A DNA stretch of 15,966 nucleotides from Clostridiales bacterium (lineage in GTDB: Bacteria > Bacillota > Clostridia > Oscillospirales > Oscillospiraceae). The stretch is taken from contig SFIL01000032.1 in the NCBI GenBank assembly GCA_004556205.1, forward strand, positions 1 through 15,966. The letters are read 5' to 3'. Position 1 is the first letter of the stretch. Every line of letters begins with the position of its first letter. A program made the translations under genes and the position numbers. Shown here in pieces: positions 1-6,816 of this stretch. Under the pieces are notes generated by a model. It worked only from the letters and a program-made list of their open reading frames with translations. It did no database searches and was not told where the DNA came from.

Positions 1-162
1 CGGATCGACGAGCTTGCCGTTCTCCGGCGTTACAGCGATCGCGTTATTGTAGTAACCGTTGTAGGTGTTGCCCAGCGCAACATTCTTCGCCGCGCAGACG
101 ATAACAACCTCATCGCCTTCCTTCAGTTCGGAAGCGAGGACATATTCGTTCTCGGGCTTAGG

Positions 163-186
163 ATCGGGATCGGGATCGGGATCGGG
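163..186. repeat. Hexamer tandem repeat coding an Asp-Pro linker
   Basis: Four perfect copies of ATCGGG on the plus strand code on the minus strand for four Asp-Pro pairs between two surface modules. The unit is two codons long, so copy-number change alters linker length without a frameshift. Confidence 0.8.
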
Positions 187-190
187 GGTG

Positions 191-499
191 GGAGCTTCCG
201 CGCCCTTGACATAGAACTGGAAGCCATAGTCTTTGGCTGTGGGGCTGGAAGTGCTGTAGCCGCTGATCTTGGTGACATCCTTATTCGCGTTATAGTAGCA
301 CTCAATGTAAGCAGGGCCGTAGTTGTTGGACAGCGTGGAGTGCTGGATGTAATACAGATTGTTGGTTGCGTCGCCGGAAATAACCTTCCATTCGCCGGTT
401 GCGCCTTCATAATTGGCGTTGTTCGTCAGCTCGAAGTAGGTCTTGCCGTTCGACTCGGACAGCCACATCATGATCTTGTTTTCGCCGTTGACGAAGCTG
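191..499. repeat. Direct repeat copy A (about 309 bp) coding the surface module
   Basis: It aligns without gaps to 751-1059 at an offset of 560 bp. I count 21 differences in 309 positions, about 93 percent identity. The last 99 bases (401-499) are identical to 961-1059. The changes are mostly silent or conservative, consistent with a duplicated protein module under constraint or gene conversion. Confidence 0.85.
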
Positions 500-1031
500 C
501 GAAGCTGAAGGTGCCGTTTCCGTTGTCAACAACCGTCCAAACCAAGGAAGCGTCGGGAGCGGCGATCTTGTTATCGGCAGGAGCGACGGTCTCGGGCATC
601 AGATACCAGTCGTTGTCTGTCTCGTTTCTGATCGCCATGCCGTGACCCGGGTTGTAGATGACGACCTCATCGCCGCCCTTGATGGAAGCGGAGAGAACGA
701 AATCATCGCCGGTAGCGGGAGGATCAACGGGGGGATCCACGGGAGTCTCGGGGGCTTCGGCGCCCTTGACATAGAACTGGAAGCCATAGTCATTGGCGGA
801 GGGGCTGGAAGTGCTGTAGCCGCTGATCTTGGTGACATCCTTGTTTGCGTTATAGAAGCACTCAATATAAGCCGGACCGTAGTTGTTAGACAGCGTGGAA
901 TGCTGGATGTAATACAGATTCTTGGACGCATCAGCGGAAATGACCTTCCATTCGCCGGTCGCGCCTTCATAATTGGCGTTGTTCGTCAGCTCGAAGTAGG
1001 TCTTGCCGTTCGACTCGGACAGCCACATCAT
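468..1031 (-). pseudogene. Surface 5'-nucleotidase locus, repeat-module fragment between two frameshifts
   Basis: This stretch codes for the end of repeat unit 1 (MMWLSESNGKTYFELTNN to FQFYVKGAEAP), a Pro-rich linker (ETPVDPPVDPPATGDD), then the start of repeat unit 2 (FVLSASIKGGDEVVIYNPG, IRNETDNDWYLMPETVAP, VWTVVDNGNGTFSF). The first Met is internal to the module. Homologous reading in this frame reaches about 1058, so there is no ribosome binding site and this is not a separate gene. At 500-507 the frame is lost through a tandem duplication, and the last residues before the stop (ASSTAKTRS) are out-of-frame noise. The module alternates Gly/Asn turns with short hydrophobic strands, as expected of a beta-sandwich surface domain, but I cannot name a family. 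Confidence 0.6.
492..507. repeat. 8-bp tandem duplication causing a frameshift
   Basis: CGAAGCTG occurs twice in a row. Removing one copy restores a smooth reading of GTFSFVNGENKIMMW across the join. In the other repeat unit the base order at the same place contains the octamer only once (1052-1059). Confidence 0.75.
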
Positions 1032-1059
1032 GATCTTGTTTTCGCCGTTGACGAAGCTG
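751..1059. repeat. Direct repeat copy B (about 309 bp) coding the surface module
   Basis: This is the partner of 191-499. Homology of the module continues past this copy (601-697 pairs with about 1085-1181), but there the offset drops from 560 to 484, so copy B has lost sequence right at its edge near 1059. Confidence 0.85.
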
Positions 1060-2106
1060 GACCGGAGCGATGGTCTCGGGCATCAGATACCAGTCGTTAT
1101 CGGTCTCGTTTCTGATCGCCATGCCATGACCCGGGTTGTAGATGACAACCTGGTCGCCGCCCTTGATGGAAGCTGCGAGAACGTATTCGTCCTTGGCATA
1201 CCCCTTCTCGGGAACGATAGTGATTCTGCCTTCACCGGTGACCTCTGCGTAGTTCGCGCCGAGGTCGCTGTTGGCAGCTTCGATCTCATGCTTGCCGTCC
1301 TTTTCGGGGAAGGACTTGACATAGTTCGCGAGAACCATGTAGTCTTCCATGACGTAGTCGAGGACATTGACAGCGCCCTTGAACATTGCGAAGCCGTCGC
1401 CGCAGTCACGCAGCGTGTAGTTATAGCCCGCCATGTTGTAGGTCTTGGTCAGGTCGAGCGGTTCGCCGCCGATCTTAACATTCTTGACACGGTATTCGCC
1501 GGTCGGGCCTGCAGTCCAAACGCCCTTGTCGTCCTTCTGCACGGTGCTGGGGATGTAGGAGTGGATCTCATAGCTCACGCCGGAGACCTGGAGGAAGCCG
1601 CCGCATTCTGCGGTGCCGACGTCACGAGCGCCCCATTCGAGCGCGTCGAGGATCTGCTGGCCGGTGACCGTGATCAGGCAGGCGACGTTGCCGAAGGTGT
1701 GGATGCTCTTGCAGGTCTTGTAGGAGATGTCGCCGGTGACCGCCTTGTTACGGACGCCGCCGCCGTTCATGATGGCAAGATCGACATCGAGATCCATGTT
1801 GTCGAACAGATAGTACAGCGCGTCTGCCGCGAAGTCGCCGGTGTTGGTTTCCTGCTTGCGGACGAGACGGTTGCCGTCCTTGTCGTAGTTGTCGAAGGTC
1901 AGTGCGGTATGACCGATGACCTCGCCGAGCTTGGTGTCGATCTCGGAGATCCAAGCATTCTTGATCTCTGCGACATCCTTGTCGGAGCCGTCATATTCGG
2001 TGATCAGTTCGGACTTGATGCCGTCCTTCGTGATGCTCATTCTGCCGATCGCGCCGAAGTAGCTGCCGGTCTGGGTCAGAACGACGGTCTTGCCGTCCTT
2101 CGCCTT
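967..2106 (-). pseudogene. Surface 5'-nucleotidase locus, nucleotidase C-terminal domain fragment
   Basis: This frame resumes the protein just after the break at 2107, with KAKDGKTVVLTQTGSYFGAIG. It then carries the 5'-nucleotidase C-terminal domain that binds the nucleotide base: NTGDFAADALYYLF, the family motif IMNGGGVRNKAVTGDI (usually NGGGIR), ITVTGQQILDALEWG, and GFLQVSGVSYEIHS. After TYNMAGYNYTLRDCGDGFAMF comes the first repeat module (EYVLAASIKGGDQVVIYNPG ... WYLMPETIAP). True homology ends near 1060; the residues from there to the stop at 967 are out of frame. There is no ribosome binding site, and the first sensible internal Met is near 2040, so it is unlikely to be translated by itself. 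The domain preservation suggests the breaks are recent or are sequence errors. Confidence 0.65.
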
Positions 2107-3571
2107 AGAACGCGTCAATGCCGGTGGTGTTGGCAATGACCTCCTCGCTCGTCCACGGCTTGCTGGCAGGATCGTCGCCGCAGTGGCCGAGGGCGATGAC
2201 ATAGTCTGCGCCTGCTCTCTTGGCAAGGTCAACCGCGGTCTGCACGGAATTATACAGCGCAGCGCCGTCCGTACCGCCCGCGATGCCGTAGATGTAGTTG
2301 CCGGCCTCGTCCTGGAAGTACTTCGGGGTGGACTTGGTGAAGGATTCGGGCGTGGTGATGCCGACGACTGCAATCTTCTTGCCGCCGACCTCGAAGAGCT
2401 TGTAAGCATCGAGAACGCTGTCGCCCGGGACGCCGTCCTTCTCATGATAGAAGTTTGCGGACAGGTAGGGGTAGTCTGCCATCTCAATCAGCTCGAGCGC
2501 ACGGTCCATGCCGTAGTCGAACTCATGGTTGCCGAGGGTCGCGGCATCGTAGCCGGCGGCGTTCATCAGCTCAATGATGGTCTTGCCCTTGTCCATAGAG
2601 CCGTAAGCAGTGCCCTGCACATGGTCGCCCGCATCGAGCAGGAGGACGCCGGCAGCAATGGAAGCGGTCTGCGCCTTCAGGTCGGCGATGTTGTCATAGG
2701 ACAGCTTGCCGTCGATGTAGGTGTGGACGTCGTTGGTGTAGTAGATGACGATCTCATTCTCGTCTGCGAGCTTGTCGCCGCAGCCGGTGCAGACGCCGTC
2801 TTCATAGTTGTGGCCGGTGGCCGGGATGATTTCGGTCTTGGTCTCACCGCAGCGCGTGCAGGTGTAGAGCATTTCGCCGTCTTCGGTGCAGGTAGCAGCC
2901 TTGGTTACCTTGCCCTCATCCCAAGTGTGCTCGGTGCAGGGCTTGGTGGCCTCGTCGAACACGGTGATGATCTTTGCGAACTGAGCGCGGGTCGCGTTAT
3001 CCTGCGGCAGGAGCTTGCCGTCGGAGCCGCCGATGATCTTCATGGAGATCGCCCAGTTAAAGGCTTCCTTCGCATAAGCAGCGATCTTGTCGGCATCCGG
3101 GAAGCTCTTGAGGTAATCTTCCTTGACCTCAGGGCAGCCGGCATAGCGCCAAATCATGGTGACGAGCTGCTCGCGCGTTACCATTCCGTCCGGATCGAAG
3201 CGGTTGCCGCCGACGCCGTTCACGACGCCGTTCTGCTGCGCCCATGCTACGCCGTTCTTGTACCAGTCTTCCTTCAGGTCGATGAAGGTAGACGGCTTGA
3301 TCGACGGGATTACGGGATCAGCCAGGCGGTAGAGAACAACGGCAGCCATTGCACGGGTGCAATAGCCCTCCGGCTCAAAGCCGTTTGCCGAGGTGCCGTT
3401 CATAAGCTGCGGATCGTGCTCGTATACATACTTGACATACGGCGCGAACCAGTCGGAATCGTCCACGTCCGTAAAGTGCAAAACGTTCGCACCGAACACG
3501 GAGGGGATGACGCCGACGACCATAGCGAGAACCAAAAGCATCGCTAAGGCCTTCTTAAATGCGTGTTTCAT
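2105..3571 (-). CDS. SLH-anchored 5'-nucleotidase, N-terminal part, ends early at a frameshift
   Basis: The start has a strong AAGGAGG site 8 bases upstream. Residues 1-28 are a signal peptide (basic KHAFKK, hydrophobic core, ending SVFGA). Three S-layer-homology domains fill about 30-205 (FTDVDDSDWFAPYV, FIDLKEDWYKNGVAWAQQNGVV, and FPDADKIAAYAKEAFNWAI), which bind secondary cell-wall polymer. A Cys/His-rich module follows at about 212-265 (TCTEDGEMLYTCTRCGETKT, ATGHNYEDG). The metallophosphatase domain starts near 274 with metal-binding motifs DVH (281-283), GDHVQG (315-320), GNHEFD (347-352) and GHCGDD (462-467). The family then has a GIDAFIDGHSH-like motif, but here the reading stops right after GIDAF. 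The last pair of metal ligands is therefore lost and the base-binding domain is in another frame. An intact enzyme would hydrolyse nucleotides to nucleosides at the cell surface. As it stands the product should be inactive. Confidence 0.75.
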   Translation of the reverse strand: MKHAFKKALAMLLVLAMVVGVIPSVFGANVLHFTDVDDSDWFAPYVKYVYEHDPQLMNGTSANGFEPEGYCTRAMAAVVLYRLADPVIPSIKPSTFIDLKEDWYKNGVAWAQQNGVVNGVGGNRFDPDGMVTREQLVTMIWRYAGCPEVKEDYLKSFPDADKIAAYAKEAFNWAISMKIIGGSDGKLLPQDNATRAQFAKIITVFDEATKPCTEHTWDEGKVTKAATCTEDGEMLYTCTRCGETKTEIIPATGHNYEDGVCTGCGDKLADENEIVIYYTNDVHTYIDGKLSYDNIADLKAQTASIAAGVLLLDAGDHVQGTAYGSMDKGKTIIELMNAAGYDAATLGNHEFDYGMDRALELIEMADYPYLSANFYHEKDGVPGDSVLDAYKLFEVGGKKIAVVGITTPESFTKSTPKYFQDEAGNYIYGIAGGTDGAALYNSVQTAVDLAKRAGADYVIALGHCGDDPASKPWTSEEVIANTTGIDAF

Positions 3572-3591
3572 TGTTTGTCCTCCTTCTTATT

Positions 3592-3621
3592 CCAAAATAA
3601 CGGGCATAAAGCCCACTTTGG
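3592..3621 (-). other. Hairpin at the 5' end of the SLH gene leader
   Basis: On the minus strand CCAAA and GGGC pair with GCCC and TTTGG further on (3617-3621 with 3592-3596, and 3611-3614 with 3602-3605). With transcription starting near 3622, the message would begin almost directly with this stem, upstream of the ribosome binding site. Such a stem could protect the mRNA. Read on the plus strand, the same stem is followed by TCTTTTTATTTTA and resembles a terminator. Confidence 0.45.
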
Positions 3622-3628
3622 TCTTTTT

Positions 3629-3657
3629 ATTTTATCAATAATTCCCGCATTCCGCAA
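3629..3657 (-). promoter_or_regulatory. Promoter candidate for the SLH/5'-nucleotidase gene
   Basis: Read on the minus strand there is a -35 TTGCGG (3652-3657), a 17-base spacer, and a -10 TAAAAT (3629-3634). The -10 matches consensus at five of six positions; the -35 is weaker. The predicted start of transcription is near 3622, about 50 bases before the ATG. Confidence 0.5.
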
Positions 3658-3675
3658 GGACGGTGAGGTACTTTT

Positions 3676-3691
3676 CTCCGTTTTCACGGAG
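3676..3691 (+). other. Small hairpin, terminator-like on the plus strand
   Basis: CTCCGT pairs with ACGGAG around a four-base TTTC loop and is followed on the plus strand by GGCGTTTTTG. No plus-strand gene lies upstream, so if it works it would act on antisense transcription through the SLH gene. The stem is short and support is weak. Confidence 0.3.
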
Positions 3692-3884
3692 GCGTTTTTG
3701 AAAAACGAAAAAAACGAACTTTTTCTATCGAACTGTTTTCAAAAAATCCGTTTTACAGGGAATTGTTGGAGAAAATAGTGCACATAGCGGTGCTCCGCAG
3801 CATTCACATAACCGTACAGGCCACGGCAAAAACGGAAGTGTCTGCATACGGCGGAAAGACGCGCCGCCTCTGCTGTGCGGAAAA

Positions 3885-4568
3885 CTACCGCTCGCCGCGA
3901 GCCTTCATGCCGCCGCCGAGGGGGATGCCGAATTTTTGCTTGATCGGTTCCAGCTCCTCTAACTGCGCACGCGTCAGGAGGCGGACTTCTCCGAAGGCAC
4001 GCATATTCGCGTAGACCGTGAAGGTCTGCTCTAAACACTCCATGCGGTACAACGCACGCAGGACATCGCTGCCCCATGTCACTGCGCCGTGGTGCTCCAA
4101 CAGTGCCGCGTATGCCTCGTTACAATATTTGGCTGCGCTCTCGGCAAGCGCCTTCGAGCCGGTTGCGGCGTAGGGCGCACAGGGGACCCGTCCGACCTGC
4201 AGGACGGCATCCAGGGAAATGGCAAGGTCAAAGTCCCGCCCAAGGGTCGAATAGGCGGTCGCGGCGGCGGGATGCGCGTGGACGACACCCCCGATATCGG
4301 GATTCTCACGGTAGAGGGCAAGGTGCATCGCCGCTTCGCTTGAGACCCTCCATGTGCCCTCGACGGTCTTCCCCTCGGGGTCCAGCCGCACGAGCATTTC
4401 CTCTGTCATAAAGCCCTTCGAGACTCCCGTCGGCGTGATCCAGACGGTGCCGTCTGCCATGCGGGCGGAGAGGTTGCCGTCGTTGGCGCAGACAAAGCCA
4501 CGTGCGTACAGGCGGCGGCCTGCCTCCAAAATGGCTTCCTTTGCTTCCTGATGTGAGGTATAGTTCAT
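3885..4568 (-). CDS. Class II (zinc) aldolase, fuculose-phosphate aldolase type; probable 5-(methylthio)ribulose-1-P / 5-deoxyribulose-1-P aldolase
   Basis: This 227-residue protein has the full aldolase/adducin-family signature: GNLS (31-34), TPTG (46-49), a catalytic Glu in SSEAAMH (E78), zinc ligands HAH (97-99), and the third ligand in EHHG (H160). The length fits L-fuculose-1-phosphate aldolase (about 215). The family includes aldolases and the dehydratase MtnB. Its ATG overlaps the TGA of mtnA in an ATGA join with an AAGGAGA site upstream, so translation is probably coupled and the substrate should be the MtnA product. No enolase, acireductone dioxygenase or other later methionine-salvage gene is nearby. 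I therefore favour cleavage to dihydroxyacetone phosphate plus methylthioacetaldehyde or acetaldehyde-type products (the aldolase often called Ald2 or DrdA) over dehydration. The exact substrate is an inference; the fold and chemistry class are well supported. Confidence 0.85.
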   Translation of the reverse strand: MNYTSHQEAKEAILEAGRRLYARGFVCANDGNLSARMADGTVWITPTGVSKGFMTEEMLVRLDPEGKTVEGTWRVSSEAAMHLALYRENPDIGGVVHAHPAAATAYSTLGRDFDLAISLDAVLQVGRVPCAPYAATGSKALAESAAKYCNEAYAALLEHHGAVTWGSDVLRALYRMECLEQTFTVYANMRAFGEVRLLTRAQLEELEPIKQKFGIPLGGGMKARGER

Positions 4569-5644
4569 TCGCCCATCTCCTTCGGGAACAGCTTGCGGAA
4601 GCTCTCGTCAAACGGCGGACGCGCGATGCCGCGTTCGGTGACAATACCCGCAAGCAGGCTGTGATCGGTCACATCAAACGCCGGATTGTAGCACTGCACC
4701 TCGGGCAGCGCCATCGGCTCGGCGTAAAACAGCTCCTTGATCTCCTCCGGCTTCCGCTCCTCGATGGGAATATCGTCGCCCGTCGGGCAGGCAAAGTCGA
4801 TCGTCGTGGAGGGCCCCAGCGAGTAGACGGGAATGCCGTAATAGTGTGCCAATACCGCCAGCCCGGACGAGCCGATCTTATTTGCAACGTCGCCGTTGCG
4901 GGCGATGCGGTCGCAGCCGAAAAACACCGCCTGCACCTTCCCCTGCTTCATCACAAGGCTTGCCATATTGTCGCAGATCAGCGTGCAGGGGACACCCGCC
5001 TTTGTCAGCTCGTAGCTCGTCAGGCGCGCGCCCTGCAAAAGCGGCCTCGTCTCATCGACGAACACATGAATGTCAACGCCGCGCTCCTTTGCTAAATAGA
5101 AGGGTCCCTGCGCCGTGCCGTAGCGCGAGGTCGCCAGCGGCCCCGCGTTGCAGTGGGTGATGATACCGTCGCCGTCCTTGAGCAGGGAGAGTCCGTACTC
5201 CGATATTTTCAGACACATTGCCATGTCCTCTGCGTGGATGGCTTTCGCCTCGGCTTCGAGGGCGGCGAGCAGCGCCGCGCGGGAGCTGTCCTTGTGCGCG
5301 CGGACGATGTTCTCCATGCGGCGGAGCATACAAGAGAGATTGACCGCCGTCGGGCGCGAGGAATTGAGGTAGTCCGACAGACGGAAATATTCCTTGCAGA
5401 AGTCCTCGTAATCGGGGACTTCGATTTGTTTTGCCAAGACCGCCATCGAATAGGCGGCGAAAATGCCGATTGCCGGCGCGCCGCGCACGCGGAGGGAATA
5501 GATCGCCTCCCACATCGTCTCGGCGTCGGTCAGGGTCAGGTATTCGGTGCGGCGCGGGAGGAGGGTCTGGTCTAAAATGACGACGCTGTTCCCGTCGTCT
5601 CCCAAGCGGACATTGACCGCGTGGGTCACGGATTGGATGTGCAT
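4565..5644 (-). CDS. mtnA: S-methyl-5-thioribose-1-phosphate isomerase
   Basis: This 359-residue protein has the expected length and motifs of MtnA, an eIF2B-alpha-related aldose-ketose isomerase: ILDQTLLPRR (23-32), RVRGAPAIG (52-60), SRPTAVNL, THCNAGPLAT with the catalytic Cys (C165), DETRPLLQGARLT, GCDRIARNGDVANKIG with the catalytic Asp (D245), and GPSTTID. It converts methylthioribose-1-phosphate to methylthioribulose-1-phosphate, and known members also accept 5-deoxyribose-1-phosphate. The start is set by an AAAGGAGG site six bases upstream. A palindromic repeat element begins immediately beyond that site at 5661, separating it from the phosphorylase gene. The end overlaps the class II aldolase by four bases. 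It acts in the cytoplasm on the sugar phosphate released by a nucleoside phosphorylase. Confidence 0.93.
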   Translation of the reverse strand: MHIQSVTHAVNVRLGDDGNSVVILDQTLLPRRTEYLTLTDAETMWEAIYSLRVRGAPAIGIFAAYSMAVLAKQIEVPDYEDFCKEYFRLSDYLNSSRPTAVNLSCMLRRMENIVRAHKDSSRAALLAALEAEAKAIHAEDMAMCLKISEYGLSLLKDGDGIITHCNAGPLATSRYGTAQGPFYLAKERGVDIHVFVDETRPLLQGARLTSYELTKAGVPCTLICDNMASLVMKQGKVQAVFFGCDRIARNGDVANKIGSSGLAVLAHYYGIPVYSLGPSTTIDFACPTGDDIPIEERKPEEIKELFYAEPMALPEVQCYNPAFDVTDHSLLAGIVTERGIARPPFDESFRKLFPKEMGE

Positions 5645-5660
5645 GGGAAACCTCCTTTGG

Positions 5661-5814
5661 AGTGAATAGTGAATCGTGAATCGTGAATAGTGAATAACGA
5701 ATAGAGAAAAGTGAAAAGCATCGGAGCGCTCCTCCGATATTCACTATTCTCTGATCACCATTCACTGTTCACTGAAGCCTTGGAAAGGCGCGTCGGGGAT
5801 ACCGCGCGCTACAG
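5661..5814. repeat. Composite palindromic intergenic element, copy 1
   Basis: The left part is a run of GTGAATAGT/GTGAATCGT units (5661-5700). A perfect inverted pair, GAATAGTGAATA (5685-5696) and TATTCACTATTC (5738-5749), brackets a stem of ATCGGAG and CTCCGAT (5720-5738), which contains the palindrome GGAGCGCTCC (5723-5732). The right part (5787-5814) is the 28-base module found at 6709-6736 and 11813-11840, here in inverse orientation. The element nearly fills the gap between the phosphorylase and mtnA. No coding potential is seen. Confidence 0.75.
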
Positions 5815-5836
5815 CGTTGATCGGGAAGCGGCAGGT

Positions 5837-6667
5837 TTATGCCTCGCCGAAGGAAATGATGCTCTCGCGCACGAGCTGACGGAACAGCGGCGCGACGCGG
5901 TTCGCCGTCTCAAAGACCTCCTCGTGGCTCAGGGGCGTCGGGCTGATGCCTGCCGCCTGATTCGTAATACAGGAGATGCCGCACACGCGCAGTCCCGCGT
6001 GCTTCGCTGCGGCAGCTTCGCAGGCGGTAGACATACCAACAGCGTCCGCGCCCAAGGCGGCGAGCATCCGCACCTCGGCGGGCGTCTCAAAGGTGGGACC
6101 CGTGAGCTGGCAATAGACGCCCTGCTGCAGCGGGATATCGTATTTTTGAGCGGTTTTGATGATTTTTGAGCGAAGCTGAGCGTCATACACCTCGGACATA
6201 TCGGGGAAACGCGGTCCCAGCTCGTCCACATTTGCGCCGATCAGCGGGTTGGGGAAGAGGCTCATGATATGGTCGGTGATGAGCATGAAATCGCCTGCGC
6301 GGAAGTTTTTGTTCACGCCGCCGGCGGCATTGGTCAGGAATAAGATTTTCGCGCCGAGCATTGCCATCAGTCGCGTGGGCAGGAGGACGTCCTCGGCAGA
6401 GTAGCCCTCGTAAAAATGGACGCGGCCCTGCATGATGACGACCTTGACGCCGCCGAAGGAGCCGAACACAAAGCGTCCGCGATGCCCGGGGACGGTCGAG
6501 ACGGGGAAACCCTCGATGTCGGCATAGTCCACGGTGGCAACCGCGTCGATCTCGTCTGCCAGCGCGCCGAGTCCCGAACCGAGGATCAGCGCCACCTGCG
6601 GCACGAAGTCGGTCTTTTCCCGCACACAGGCGAGACATTTTTGCAGTTTCTCATAGGCTTTGGTCAT
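5837..6667 (-). CDS. punA: Purine nucleoside phosphorylase, trimeric (type I) family
   Basis: This 276-residue protein of the PNP/MTAP family splits purine nucleosides with phosphate into base and sugar-1-phosphate. Visible motifs are LILGSGLG (28-34, phosphate binding), PGHRG (60-64), MQGRVHFYEGYS (79-90), LTNAAGG (111-117), ITDHI, GPRFPDMSEVYD, QLTGPTFETPAE (187-198), GADAVGMST (206-214) and CITNQAAG (233-240). By alignment with human PNP, E194 and N236 correspond to Glu201 and Asn243, which select 6-oxopurines (inosine, guanosine). MTA phosphorylases have Asp in an ATDYD motif instead. It precedes mtnA and the aldolase on the same strand, so its ribose-1-phosphate-type product may feed them, perhaps from 5'-deoxyinosine or methylthioinosine. 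A housekeeping PNP role is the alternative. AGGAGGT lies upstream of the ATG. Confidence 0.9.
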   Translation of the reverse strand: MTKAYEKLQKCLACVREKTDFVPQVALILGSGLGALADEIDAVATVDYADIEGFPVSTVPGHRGRFVFGSFGGVKVVIMQGRVHFYEGYSAEDVLLPTRLMAMLGAKILFLTNAAGGVNKNFRAGDFMLITDHIMSLFPNPLIGANVDELGPRFPDMSEVYDAQLRSKIIKTAQKYDIPLQQGVYCQLTGPTFETPAEVRMLAALGADAVGMSTACEAAAAKHAGLRVCGISCITNQAAGISPTPLSHEEVFETANRVAPLFRQLVRESIISFGEA

Positions 6668-6690
6668 GATGTACCTCCTGTTTTTTTATC

Positions 6691-6795
6691 AGTGAATAGT
6701 GAGGAAAGCTGTAGCGCACGGCATCCCTGACGCGCCTGCGGGCAGCCTGCTTTGAGATTGCCACGACCCCGTTCGTTGGGGGGTCTCGCAATGAC
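6691..6795. repeat. Composite palindromic intergenic element, copy 2
   Basis: It contains AGTGAATAGTGA (6691-6702), the shared 28-base module (6709-6736, differing from the 11813 copy at two positions), and an outer stem ATTGC/GCAAT (6757-6761 and 6788-6792) around a GACCCC...GGGGTC hairpin. It occupies most of the gap between thrB and the phosphorylase gene. I see no clear promoter or terminator in the remaining bases. Confidence 0.75.
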
Positions 6796-6816
6796 ATGGG
6801 AGGGAAGCAGATGCGT

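Larger units (their letters stand above)
1..499 (-). pseudogene. Surface 5'-nucleotidase locus, C-terminal repeat fragment (runs off window)
   Basis: This is the last part of the broken SLH/5'-nucleotidase gene, read on the minus strand and open to the window edge, so the true C-terminus is not visible. From about 499 it reads SFVNGENKIMMW, the second copy of the repeat module, ending in FQFYVKGAEAP. A low-complexity linker of four Asp-Pro pairs follows (coded by 163-186), then a new domain that begins ENEYVLASELKEGDEVVI and continues off the edge. The ELKEGDEVVI stretch resembles the SIKGGDEVVIYNPG start of the other modules, so a third, diverged module probably begins here. It is out of frame with the preceding fragment because of the 8-bp duplication at 492-507. 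I do not recognise a named family for these modules; an extracellular beta-rich binding or spacer role is an inference. Confidence 0.6.
3572..3884. other. Intergenic region between the aldolase and SLH genes
   Basis: This 313-base AT-rich gap holds the SLH gene's ribosome binding site (about 3579-3586), a promoter candidate (3629-3657), and two hairpins (3592-3621 and 3676-3691). I see no convincing Rho-independent terminator for the upstream aldolase operon in the minus direction, and no believable gene between 3700 and 3884. Confidence 0.6.

Noticed and set aside
2090..3547. Long plus-strand open frame of 485 codons opposite the SLH gene
   Set aside because: It shows no recognisable domain and is rich in Val, Ala, Gly and Asp. 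The minus strand carries a signal peptide, SLH domains and metallophosphatase motifs, so this is a shadow.
3885..4568. Assignment of the aldolase-family protein as MtnB dehydratase
   Set aside because: MtnB would need downstream enolase, phosphatase and acireductone dioxygenase genes, none of which is seen here. The possibility is kept open but not preferred.
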